This document shows positions 1-7,114 of a stretch of DNA of 21,286 nucleotides, piece by piece. The translations under genes and the position numbers were made by a program. Under the pieces are notes generated by a model. The model was not told the origin of the DNA. It saw only the letters and a list, made by a program, of their open reading frames with translations, and did not search any database. Source of the DNA: Acidobacteriaceae bacterium (GTDB lineage Bacteria > Acidobacteriota > Terriglobia > Terriglobales > Acidobacteriaceae); NCBI GenBank assembly GCA_027364815.1, contig DAHXOQ010000019.1, positions 1 to 21,286 of the forward strand. Direction: 5' to 3'. Position 1 is the first letter of the stretch, and each line of letters opens with the position of its first letter.

Positions 1-372
1 GGGCTGCGTCAACTGCGCTTCGGTGAGCATGAGCTGGCGGTTCTCTTCGCGGAGCTGTTCAAGCTGCTGCTTCTCTGATTCAACACGGTAGCCGCTTTCA
101 ATTGCGTAGAAGTGCTGCAAACCGTAGACGAGAACAAGGCCGAGGAAAATGGCCGCGACAACGGAGAAGACGCGCATCTCGCGCTCGCGGGCCGGATCAG
201 GCGCCTTCACCAGGCGGGAGTTATCAATATATTTTGTAAAGGGGCACTCGGGCGTGCGCATGCTGCGACGACGCACTCGCTGCTGCGCCAGCAATGCCAT
301 ATTGTGTGAGGCGACCCGCGTATCCCAACTGTTAAACCCGAGATCGAGCATTGTCATCGCTTGTGCTGCCAT
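1..372 (-). CDS. FtsL-like division protein, 3' end cut by window edge
   Basis: The first 124 codons of a gene that continues past base 1. The ATG at 372-370 lies 5 bases after the rsmH stop, and an AAGGGG ribosome binding site is formed by the last rsmH codons. The protein has a basic cytoplasmic N-terminal region of about 65 residues, one membrane segment (about residues 67-87, VFSVVAAIFLGLVLVYG), then a Glu/Gln-rich coiled coil (about 92-120, with EKQQLEQLREENRQL). That topology, and the position directly after mraZ and rsmH, match FtsL, the bitopic division protein that pairs with FtsB and FtsQ and helps activate septal peptidoglycan synthesis. FtsL is poorly conserved in sequence, so the call rests on topology and synteny. 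The long cytoplasmic tail is larger than in E. coli FtsL. The C-terminus is not visible. Confidence 0.8.
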   Translation of the reverse strand, partial: MAAQAMTMLDLGFNSWDTRVASHNMALLAQQRVRRRSMRTPECPFTKYIDNSRLVKAPDPAREREMRVFSVVAAIFLGLVLVYGLQHFYAIESGYRVESEKQQLEQLREENRQLMLTEAQLTQP

Positions 373-377
373 CGTAT

Positions 378-1289
378 TTACCCCTTCCGGGCGGCGAGTT
401 TTATTGCCGCTCTCAACTTTGCGCTGCGTGACCGAGGGTTACTGTGCTTCTCTTCCTCGTTTGCCACCAGCGGCTTCTTTGTCAGTACTTCCCAACGTCC
501 CAGTTTCGCGCCATCACGCAACGCGTCTTTCACAATCCTGTCTTCCAGAGAGTGAAAGCTGATCACTGCCAACCTTCCGGAGTTCTTGAGCACCTTCGGT
601 GCTGCGATCATCAGATCCTGAATCTCCTCCAACTCCCGATTCACATAAATACGAAGCGCTTGAAAGGTTCTGGTAGCCGGGTGGATTGGCTGATGTATCG
701 TTGGGCCCGAACCGGTAATGATACGGGCTAACTGCCCCGTAGTTGTTACCGGCCGAGCCCGAACGATTGCTCTGGCAAACCTCCGACTCCTCCTCTCGTC
801 TCCGTATTCGTAAATAAGATTCGCAAGCTCGCGCTCGTCCATCTCATTTACCACTTGTTCGGCAGTGCGTCCTTTGCGCGTATCCATTCGCATATCTAAA
901 GGACCATCTGCCTGAAAACTGAATCCTCTCGCTGCCTCATCGAGTTGCAGGCTGCTGACTCCAAAGTCGGCAATCAGCCCGTCGATTGAGCCCGGCTCAA
1001 CATGCTCTTCGATGGTGCTGAAGGCTTCGTTGATCAGAGTCATCTCTGCGGCTTCCGTACCGAGCCCCGTCCTGATTGCTTCGAGCTTTTCGGTTGCTAA
1101 CTTGAAGGCTTCAGGGTCGCGATCAAAACCGATCAGCCTTCCCTTGGGCCCCAGCCGCCTGAGAATCTCCGATGCGTGCCCGGCAAGGCCTAATGTGCAA
1201 TCCACATAAGTTCCTGCGGGCTTTACAGCGAGGAATTCCAAACTCTCATTTAAAAGAACCGGCACATGGCGGGCTTTACTGGTCGTCAT
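378..1289 (-). CDS. rsmH: 16S rRNA (cytosine(1402)-N(4))-methyltransferase RsmH (MraW)
   Basis: 303 residues, the usual length for RsmH. It is an S-adenosylmethionine-dependent enzyme that methylates N4 of C1402 in 16S rRNA, tuning the ribosomal P site. Visible motifs: the start block HVPVLLNESLEFL (residues 8-20), the SAM-binding loop DCTLGLAGHA (30-39) followed by the acidic GFDRDPEA (54-61), FGVSSLQLDEAARGFSF (109-125), DGPLDMRMD (128-136), and the family signature VISFHSLEDRIVK (242-254). It is the second gene of the dcw operon, starting 34 bases after mraZ and ending 5 bases before the ftsL-like gene, so the three are almost certainly co-transcribed. All key blocks look intact. Confidence 0.96.
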   Translation of the reverse strand: MTTSKARHVPVLLNESLEFLAVKPAGTYVDCTLGLAGHASEILRRLGPKGRLIGFDRDPEAFKLATEKLEAIRTGLGTEAAEMTLINEAFSTIEEHVEPGSIDGLIADFGVSSLQLDEAARGFSFQADGPLDMRMDTRKGRTAEQVVNEMDERELANLIYEYGDERRSRRFARAIVRARPVTTTGQLARIITGSGPTIHQPIHPATRTFQALRIYVNRELEEIQDLMIAAPKVLKNSGRLAVISFHSLEDRIVKDALRDGAKLGRWEVLTKKPLVANEEEKHSNPRSRSAKLRAAIKLAARKG

Positions 1290-1323
1290 GTGTCCCCCCT
1301 GAGGGGATTTCCCTCAAAACTCG

Positions 1324-1875
1324 TTACAACCCAAACTCTGCGAGTGCTTCGAAATCCGTCGCGTTCAGCGCGTCGGTCTGGGCTGCTTCGTCCAGGCGCT
1401 TCACGCTGGTGATGCGAAGCAGACTGCCTTCGCCTGAAACCTTGACGTCGCCAGTGAGGTCAGCCTCGAGCCTCAACTTCTCCGGCAACTGCATACGGCC
1501 CTGGGGATCCATCTCAACCTTGTCGCCGAAACGGGTGTAGTTGGCCAGCAACTTCACGCGCGATGGGTGCATCCGGGGCATCGTCAAAACTTTGGCCATG
1601 TGTGCGTGCCATTCGGGGAGGGGGTAGAGTTCGCCCGTCTTGCCGTCGGTGCTGGTCACATAAAAGGCCTTGAAACCTTCGCCGTACTTCTTGCTGACAA
1701 ACTCCCTGAACTCGGAGGGAAGCTTCAAACGTCCGCGCTCGTCGATCTTGGCCTGGGGATTGCCGACGAAGCCGAGAGCTAATTCTTCAGCGAGGGATTG
1801 AAACGCACCCTGACCCGCTGCCTGGCCCAATGACTCAGGTTCGCCAACATTCCGGGTTTCAGGTGACTCGCTCAT
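1324..1875 (-). CDS. mraZ: Transcriptional regulator MraZ, with N-terminal extension
   Basis: 183 residues carrying two SpoVT/AbrB-type swapped-hairpin halves. The first is around residues 37-58 (NPQAKIDERGRLKLPSEFRE), the second around 120-145 (VEMDPQGRMQLPEKLRLE). MraZ forms a ring-shaped oligomer that binds TGGG repeats in its own promoter and represses the dcw operon. The usual protein is about 140-155 residues and begins right at the FxGNxxAKxDxKGR block. Here about 34 hydrophilic residues rich in Glu, Gln and Ala precede it. No in-frame ATG or GTG lies between the chosen ATG and the domain, so the extension seems real. The ribosome binding site is weak (AGGG about 13 bases upstream). 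It is the first gene of the operon. Confidence 0.95.
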   Translation of the reverse strand: MSESPETRNVGEPESLGQAAGQGAFQSLAEELALGFVGNPQAKIDERGRLKLPSEFREFVSKKYGEGFKAFYVTSTDGKTGELYPLPEWHAHMAKVLTMPRMHPSRVKLLANYTRFGDKVEMDPQGRMQLPEKLRLEADLTGDVKVSGEGSLLRITSVKRLDEAAQTDALNATDFEALAEFGL

Positions 1876-1928
1876 GGTGTACTCTGGACCCTGTAAGGGA
1901 AATTTCGATTGGGTTATGCTTCATACTC

Positions 1929-1963
1929 ACCCATTCACTCCCATTTGGTCCCTTCCTGACCCA
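1929..1963 (-). promoter_or_regulatory. MraZ operator: four MraZ boxes at 10-base pitch
   Basis: Read on the minus strand, the mraZ leader contains TGGGT-N5-AGGGA-N5-TGGGA-N5-TGGGT: four 5-base boxes each separated by exactly 5 bases (plus-strand boxes 1929-1933, 1939-1943, 1949-1953, 1959-1963). MraZ of E. coli and Mycoplasma is known to bind three or four TGGGN direct repeats with 5-base spacers, so this is the expected autoregulatory site. Three boxes fit TGGGN and one has A in place of T. The array lies about 53-87 bases upstream of the mraZ start codon, directly downstream of the candidate -10 element. Confidence 0.88.
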
Positions 1964-1991
1964 ATATAGGTTAAATGGAAATGCAATTCCA
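1963..1991 (-). promoter_or_regulatory. Candidate dcw operon (mraZ) promoter
   Basis: On the minus strand, TATATT (1963-1968) is a good -10 hexamer. Exactly 17 bases upstream is TGGAAT (1986-1991), a weak -35 match with three of six consensus bases. The -10 abuts the first MraZ box, so bound MraZ would cover the start site. Support comes mainly from the position relative to the operator; the -35 is weak. Confidence 0.5.
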
Positions 1992-2220
1992 GAGGAAAAG
2001 TGGGGCCTTAGTGAGGAAATTTCCTGTTTGGGATCGAAACAGAACTGAATCTCAGCAAAAAACACTACATATAGACAAGAAACAGGCATAAAACCACAAG
2101 ATTTAGCGGGCAGTATCTACTTTGGTTCAAGCCTCACAACTGGTGCATGCACAGGCGCCAAAATTGGTGTATAGGGGAACAAAAAGCGAATTACTGCAGG
2201 GTTGCGTGAAAATTATTGAT
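1992..2220. other. Non-coding gap upstream of the dcw promoter
   Basis: AT-rich stretch between the dcw promoter and the 3' end of the DUF2127 gene. I see no convincing gene, RNA or T-tailed terminator. A 10-base palindrome (GTGCATGCAC) lies near 2142-2151 without clear context. The open frame on the minus strand here has no ribosome binding site or recognisable protein character. Confidence 0.5.
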
Positions 2221-2721
2221 TTAAAGTTCCGCGTCCATCTTTTTCCTGCGTGTAAAGACGATGATGCTGAGGTAGATCAGCACCAATAAGTTGACGACGA
2301 GAAGTCCAGCGCGGAAGTAGGTTTGCTTCCTAATGAGCTCGTAGAGTTCAAGCGGCAGGAAAGAGCCTGTGATGATGAGGGTGAGATACTCCGCCCAGAC
2401 TTTTTCGAGGTAGAGGCCGATGCCTTCAAGGAGATTGAGTCCGGCGTAGCCGAGGACGAGGATGCTGAAGTCGCGCAGTTTGTTGTCATCGACGATTGAA
2501 GCCTGCTCGAGGATGGAGTTGATGAGATGGGTTGTGGGGTCGACGCGCAACTCGTGAACCCAATTGAGGATCTCGTCGGCGAGGTCCTTGTGCAGCAGGC
2601 GGATGGCTCCGATGCCGACAATGAGGAACAGCGTCGCTTTCAATAGGCTGTACGAGGCAATCAGCACCAGCCCCTTGTTGTGATGCCGTTTTGTTCCCTG
2701 CCTGCTCTTCAGCCCGCTCAT
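2221..2721 (-). CDS. DUF2127 family integral membrane protein
   Basis: 166 residues with about four hydrophobic segments (around residues 17-42, 86-104, 110-128 and 138-157) and basic ends. The block from about residue 94 (LNLLEGIGLYLEKVWAEYLT) and the following FLPLELYEL match the recurring pattern of the DUF2127 (COG3305) membrane proteins. These are common in Acidobacteria and Proteobacteria, and their function is unknown. A purine-rich GGAAGAG lies about 6 bases before the ATG. It is the last gene of the minus-strand run that starts with dxs, separated from the amidohydrolase-like gene by about 98 bases, so it may have its own promoter. Confidence 0.83.
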   Translation of the reverse strand: MSGLKSRQGTKRHHNKGLVLIASYSLLKATLFLIVGIGAIRLLHKDLADEILNWVHELRVDPTTHLINSILEQASIVDDNKLRDFSILVLGYAGLNLLEGIGLYLEKVWAEYLTLIITGSFLPLELYELIRKQTYFRAGLLVVNLLVLIYLSIIVFTRRKKMDAEL

Positions 2722-2772
2722 TGAAACTCTTCCTTGCCCTTATGATTTCTGTTACATGATTTCATTTCATTT

Positions 2773-2814
2773 AGATTCATGAAGCGCATTGTGCGTTACG
2801 CGCGCATTGAATCT
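2773..2814. repeat. Imperfect inverted repeat between the amidohydrolase-like gene and the DUF2127 gene
   Basis: AGATTCA (2773-2779) pairs with TGAATCT (2808-2814), and inside it GCGC (2784-2787) can pair with GCGC (2802-2805). It lies just after the stop of the amidohydrolase-like gene on the minus strand, where a terminator could sit. No T-tract follows, so a terminator role is only a possibility. Confidence 0.3.
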
Positions 2815-2819
2815 GAAGT

Positions 2820-4376
2820 TCATCTCTTCAGATTCAGCAGAGATTCGCGATCGATCATGTTTCCATCCAGAATGAGTGTTGAGAAACGCCGCACATTCCA
2901 GATATTCTCGGTTGGGTCAGCGTCCAGAATCAATAAATCGGCGCGCCGGCCGGGAAGAATAGCTCCAAGCTCATTCCACCCGAATTCCTGGCTGTAGTTG
3001 TTGGTGGCCGCAGCCAAAGCCTGGCGCGGAGAAAGTCCCAGACGCACCAGGAGTTCCAATTCGGTGTGCATGGAAATGCCGGGCATGGTCCCGCCGATCG
3101 GGGTGCCGCTTGCAGCCAGATAATGCGGCTCCGCGTAGAAGAATTCTTGGTTGATTCGCCACAGTCTCAATGCGGAGAGATCGGCCTTTTTGCGCAGACT
3201 TTCTTCCATCCAGCGTTGGGAGATAGCTGGCAGCCGGTGGGTCCAGGGCGAGAGGGGGTAATCAATTTCTCCGGTGGCCTGATTCGGAGGTGTGGAGAGA
3301 TGCGCAGTATCCAGAAGCCGAGCAGCAGGTTCTTTCCATAGGTTTCTATGGTCAGGAAGCTGCAGGTAGTAAGCGCTGAAGATCGGCATCAACGCCGCAT
3401 GGTGAGTAGCGAGCATCTTTGCATAGCTATGCAGATGCATGTCGGTGGGCGGCAGACGCTCAGAGTAATCGTAGGCGGTAAGAGCTGCGGAGCCATCAGG
3501 GTCTTCAACGAGGGGACGTTGCAACTCATCAGGAACAACACCGAGGCCGTAACGCGCGAGCTCGGGGAGCGCGTCAACACCGGCTTCAATACCAACATGG
3601 TAAGGAGTAGAAACAAACTCACCATAAGTTACCAGGCCCAATTGATGGGCATGAGTGATGATCCACTGGGTGTTTGCTGCGGTGAGGTTATGGCCGAGTC
3701 TTACGACTCGTGTGCCCAGATGAACCGTGGCTGCAAGCTGTCGTGCCGTTTCTTCGGGTGCCAACTCTGTCGGATGCTGCCCTTCATAGAGCATGTTGGA
3801 CCACTCCGGCTGCCGGGCAAGAAGGCTCCAGTTGTCGGTAGTGCCAATGGAGTCCATCAGATAGATGTGCGGCGCCGGATTGGCCGCCGTATAGACAGGG
3901 CCGCGCCGGCCATCGCTGACGGCGACGACAGTGGTGACGCCCATATAAAGGTTGGCATTTGCCTGGCCTTGAGTGCTCAATCCGGCATAGCCATCGACAA
4001 GGCCGGGGATAATGTACTTGCCGGTGCAATCAATAACGCGCGCGCCTTTGGGAACAGTGATGGCGAAGCGCGGGCCGACTTCAGAGATGCGCCCATCACG
4101 AATGATGACAACCGCATCGTGCAGGTCGTGCGCAGAGCGGCCCCAATCAGTGAGATCGATGACGGTTCCGCCGACAAGCACGATGGGGATATAAAGACCG
4201 GGCGAAGTTGATGATTGATTTTGCGGTTGCGTGTTGCGGTTATGAGCCTCAGCGAGGAGAGACGCAGCCGATGCGAGCAGAAGTGCAATTGCGACACTGG
4301 TGCGCAGTCGGGCAATAGCGAGCAGCCGGCAACCAGAGCGCGCGTGGCTGCGCTCAATTTTGTTAAACCTCATCAT
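2820..4376 (-). CDS. Secreted amidohydrolase-family protein lacking the expected metal ligands
   Basis: 518 residues. A basic N-terminus and hydrophobic stretch (about 27-43, ending SLLAEA) look like a signal peptide, so export is expected. The rest has the layout of the metal-dependent hydrolase superfamily (imidazolonepropionase/prolidase-like): a composite beta start (VVLVGGTVIDLTDWG, IIRDGRISEVG, GKYIIPGLVD), and a typical end with HTELELLVRLGLSPRQALAAAT, the Asn-rich NNYSQEFG and LGAILPGRRADLLILDADP. The positions that normally bind metal are changed. GLVDxHxH reads GLVDGYAG (125-132), the VAVHA strand is replaced by VTYGE (249-253), the IEH of AGVDSIEH is LPE (270-272), and the GTD aspartate is Pro426. 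It is probably not a classical zinc hydrolase. The ATG overlaps the dxs stop in an ATGA, suggesting coupled translation. Confidence 0.85.
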   Translation of the reverse strand: MMRFNKIERSHARSGCRLLAIARLRTSVAIALLLASAASLLAEAHNRNTQPQNQSSTSPGLYIPIVLVGGTVIDLTDWGRSAHDLHDAVVIIRDGRISEVGPRFAITVPKGARVIDCTGKYIIPGLVDGYAGLSTQGQANANLYMGVTTVVAVSDGRRGPVYTAANPAPHIYLMDSIGTTDNWSLLARQPEWSNMLYEGQHPTELAPEETARQLAATVHLGTRVVRLGHNLTAANTQWIITHAHQLGLVTYGEFVSTPYHVGIEAGVDALPELARYGLGVVPDELQRPLVEDPDGSAALTAYDYSERLPPTDMHLHSYAKMLATHHAALMPIFSAYYLQLPDHRNLWKEPAARLLDTAHLSTPPNQATGEIDYPLSPWTHRLPAISQRWMEESLRKKADLSALRLWRINQEFFYAEPHYLAASGTPIGGTMPGISMHTELELLVRLGLSPRQALAAATNNYSQEFGWNELGAILPGRRADLLILDADPTENIWNVRRFSTLILDGNMIDRESLLNLKR

Positions 4377-6262
4377 TCGTGAGCGACCAGTATGTTGCTG
4401 TGGCGGGTTGCAAGGAGCGGGAGCAACTCGTCGCGCGCTGCGGCAGCCGTAAGTCCATTTTTGGCGCGCAGTGAATCAACCTTGCCGTGCTCAATGAATT
4501 TATCAGGCCATCCGATGCGCACAACAGGAACCTTGGAGCCGATGGATTCAAGTGCCTCAAGAACAGCCGAACCAAATCCGCCCATCTTCACATGATCTTC
4601 AATGGTGACAAAGGCAGCGACGCGTTCAGAGAAACGCTTCAGCATGTTGATGTCGAGAGGTTTGATGAAGCGCGGATTGATGACGGCTGCGGAGAAACCA
4701 TCTTTCTCGAGCAGGTCGGCTAACTCATTGGCCATTGCAGACATGGGTCCGAGGCCGAGTATGGCAACATCAGAGCCATCACGCAGCAACTCCGCTTGGC
4801 CGATTGTGAGCTGCTTCGGCTCGGGCTTGCAGCTGACGCCGACGACAGCGCCGCGCGGATAACGGATTGCTGATGGACCGTCATGCGCGATGGCGGTGAA
4901 CATCATGTCGGCGAGTTCATCCTCATCTTTGGGCGACATGATGATGAGTTCGGGAATTCCACGCAGATAGCTGATGTCAAAGAGACCGTGGTGTGTGGGA
5001 CCATCGTCGCCGGAGAGTACGGCGCGATCCATGCAGAAGACGACGGGGAGCTTTTGCAGGCAGACGTCGTGAATGACGGGGTCAATGGCGCGCTGCAGGA
5101 AGGTGGAGTAGATGGCGCAAACGGGACGGTAGCCTTCGGTGGCCATTCCAGCGGCGAAGACGACTGCGTGTTCTTCCGCGATGCCCACATCGAAGTAACG
5201 TGTTGGATGATTGGGGCGGAAGAGATCGAGTCCGGTGCCATTGGGCATGGCAGCGGTGATGGCGACGATTTTGTCATTCTTGTCGGCGAGCTTTGAAAGT
5301 GTGTTGGCGAAGGACTCCGCGTATGTGGGCACGGTTGTTGGAGTCTGGCCAGTTTCAGGATCGTAGGGTCCAAGGCCGTGGAATTTTTTCTGCTTCTCCA
5401 TCGCCGGCTGAAATCCGCGACCCGTCTGAGTGAGAACGTGGAGGAGGACGGGGCGGTCTTCAGTCTTGAGAAAATTGAAGGTCTCAATGAGCAGCGGAAG
5501 ATTGTGTCCGTCGATGGGGCCGTAGTAGTGCAGGCCAAACTCTTCAAACATCATCGAGGGCCAGAGGAAGCCTTTGGCCGCTTCTTCGGCACGACGCGCA
5601 ACTTTGGCTGCGGTTTTGCCGCCGATGCGTGCGATGATTTTTGCGGCTGAATCGTGCAAGTGTTTGTAATGCTCGTTGGTAACTACACGATGGAAGTAGC
5701 GGGCGATGGCGCCGACGTTGCGGTCAATGGACCACTCGTTGTCATTGAGGACAACTATCATGCGCTTGGTGTGCTCGGCGATATTGTTGAGCGCCTCATA
5801 GGTGATTCCGTTGGTGAAGGCTGCATCGCCCGCAACGGCAATGACATGCTCATCACCGCCAGACATATCGCGCGCGACGGCCATTCCAAGAGCCGCGCTC
5901 AATGCAGTGCCGGCGTGACCTGCGCCAAAAGCATCGTGCTCGCTTTCTGTCCGCAGCATGAAGCCATTCAAACCGCCTTCAGTGCGAATGGTGCCGAACC
6001 GCTCGCGGCGGCCGGTAAGAATCTTGTGGATATAAGCCTGGTGGCTGACATCAAAAAGAATTTTGTCTTTAGGCGTATTGAAAACCGCGGGTAGAGCGAG
6101 GGTCAACTCGACGACTCCGAGATTAGGCCCCAGGTGACCACCTGTGCGCGATAACTGCTGAACCAGAAACTCGCGTATCTCTTCTGCCAGTTGGTCCATC
6201 TCGGCAGCGCTCATGCGCTTGAGATCGGCCGGGGAGTTTATGGATTCAAGTAAGATTGCCAT
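4373..6262 (-). CDS. dxs: 1-deoxy-D-xylulose-5-phosphate synthase (divergent type)
   Basis: It condenses pyruvate and glyceraldehyde 3-phosphate using thiamine diphosphate, the first step of the MEP isoprenoid pathway. About 629 residues from the ATG at 6262, which has a strong AAAGGGAA site 5 bases upstream; an in-frame start at 6304 has none. N-terminal half: TGGHLGPNLGVVELTLAL, FDVSHQAYIHKILTGRR, the diphosphate-binding GDAAFTNGITYEALNN and NDNEWSID. Pyrimidine-binding domain: VGIAEEHAVVFAAGMA with the catalytic Glu, then YSTFLQRAIDPVIHDV and DGPTHHGLFDISYLR. A transketolase C-terminal domain ends the protein. It differs from E. coli Dxs at several near-invariant spots: GDG is GDA, WDVGHQAYPHK is FDVSHQAYIHK, and GHSSTSIS is GHAGTALS. 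It leads an operon with the amidohydrolase-like gene. A TATACT at 6349-6354 (minus strand) could be its -10, but no good -35 is seen. Confidence 0.94.
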   Translation of the reverse strand: MAILLESINSPADLKRMSAAEMDQLAEEIREFLVQQLSRTGGHLGPNLGVVELTLALPAVFNTPKDKILFDVSHQAYIHKILTGRRERFGTIRTEGGLNGFMLRTESEHDAFGAGHAGTALSAALGMAVARDMSGGDEHVIAVAGDAAFTNGITYEALNNIAEHTKRMIVVLNDNEWSIDRNVGAIARYFHRVVTNEHYKHLHDSAAKIIARIGGKTAAKVARRAEEAAKGFLWPSMMFEEFGLHYYGPIDGHNLPLLIETFNFLKTEDRPVLLHVLTQTGRGFQPAMEKQKKFHGLGPYDPETGQTPTTVPTYAESFANTLSKLADKNDKIVAITAAMPNGTGLDLFRPNHPTRYFDVGIAEEHAVVFAAGMATEGYRPVCAIYSTFLQRAIDPVIHDVCLQKLPVVFCMDRAVLSGDDGPTHHGLFDISYLRGIPELIIMSPKDEDELADMMFTAIAHDGPSAIRYPRGAVVGVSCKPEPKQLTIGQAELLRDGSDVAILGLGPMSAMANELADLLEKDGFSAAVINPRFIKPLDINMLKRFSERVAAFVTIEDHVKMGGFGSAVLEALESIGSKVPVVRIGWPDKFIEHGKVDSLRAKNGLTAAAARDELLPLLATRHSNILVAHE

Positions 6263-6486
6263 GCGTTCCCTTTCGCCGCGTATCCTGCTGCGGACTCCGA
6301 TCAATACCAGTAAACCCCATCGGCAAGGGTATTTCTAACGCAACTACAAGTATAACAATTTGGCGACCCCGGCATTGGAGCGCGTCCATTTCCTTCATCA
6401 CTTCGGTTGTTTGACTCATTTCATGGCTTAGCGTATCGCCATAGTACGATTCTGTGGAGGAAGTTTCTTCAATTGAGGATGATTTT

Positions 6487-7062
6487 ATGCATCGGATGAA
6501 AATTTATTGTTCATTTTTGAAGTTTGTACTTGTTCCAGCTTTCGGCCTGGCTGTTCTGACGGCTCCAACAGCGCTGGGGCAGCTTCCTGACCCAACCAAG
6601 AGTGAGAGCACTGCCACGTCACAGATGCTGAGTGACCCGACGCTGACACCGGGCAAAGCTCTGCTGCTGGATCTGGAAGCGCGTTTTGCCAAGGATGTGG
6701 CGGCGCGCGGGGGCAAAGCGATTGCGGATTGGATGGCCGACGATGGAGTGATTCTGGGCAATGGCAGCGCTCCGGCAAAGGGTCGTGATGCGATCAACAA
6801 AATTACAAATTGGACAGCCAAACAGTACCAGCTCACTTGGACTCCGACAGACGAACTGATGGGGCCCAGTGGCGATATGGGTTACACATGGGGACATTTT
6901 GAGGGGCGCAGCATTGATGTGAACGGCTTCCCTGTTGTGACGACCGGGCGTTATATGACCGTTTGGCGAAAGCAGCCAAATGGTGAGTGGAAAGTGGTGC
7001 TGGATGCAGGCAGCAACGAGCCGGCGGATGCAGGAGATTGCTGCAGGATTCCAAAACCGTAA
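6487..7062 (+). CDS. Secreted NTF2-like (SnoaL/DUF4440-type) protein
   Basis: 191 residues from the ATG at 6487, preceded by GAGG at 8 bases. An in-frame GTG at 6454 would add 11 charged residues ahead of the signal peptide and is less likely. Residues 1-31 (MHRMKIYCSFLKFVLVPAFG, ending TALGQ) are a signal peptide. The mature domain begins LLLDLEARFAKDVAARGGKA and runs through WMADDGVILGNG, KGRDAINKI, MGYTWGHFEG, TTGRYMTVWRKQPNGEWKVV and LDAGSNEP. This is the alpha+beta cone-fold pattern of DUF4440/SnoaL-like proteins, whose members range from enzymes to ligand-binding proteins. The substrate cannot be told. It is followed after 52 bases by the permease gene, so the two are likely co-transcribed. 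Confidence 0.85.
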   Translation: MHRMKIYCSFLKFVLVPAFGLAVLTAPTALGQLPDPTKSESTATSQMLSDPTLTPGKALLLDLEARFAKDVAARGGKAIADWMADDGVILGNGSAPAKGRDAINKITNWTAKQYQLTWTPTDELMGPSGDMGYTWGHFEGRSIDVNGFPVVTTGRYMTVWRKQPNGEWKVVLDAGSNEPADAGDCCRIPKP

Positions 7063-7114
7063 ATTTGAAAATGGCAGTGCAAAACTGAAGGAACAGCAAA
7101 GGAACTTCCCCCCT

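Noticed and set aside
1859..2089. 76-residue open frame covering the mraZ leader
   Set aside because: It runs through the promoter and the MraZ boxes and lacks a ribosome binding site, so it is non-coding.
3348..4211. 287-residue open frame on the plus strand
   Set aside because: Antisense to the well-supported amidohydrolase-like gene, with no ribosome binding site and no family pattern; a codon-bias shadow.
6980..7114. Upstream start for the permease at 6980
   Set aside because: It would overlap the NTF2-like gene by more than 80 bases and add a non-homologous tail; the ATG at 7115 has a ribosome binding site and matches the KimA start.
7063..7114. c-di-AMP (ydaO-type) riboswitch ahead of the KimA-like gene
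   Set aside because: The gap is only 52 bases, too short for that riboswitch, and no such structure is visible there.
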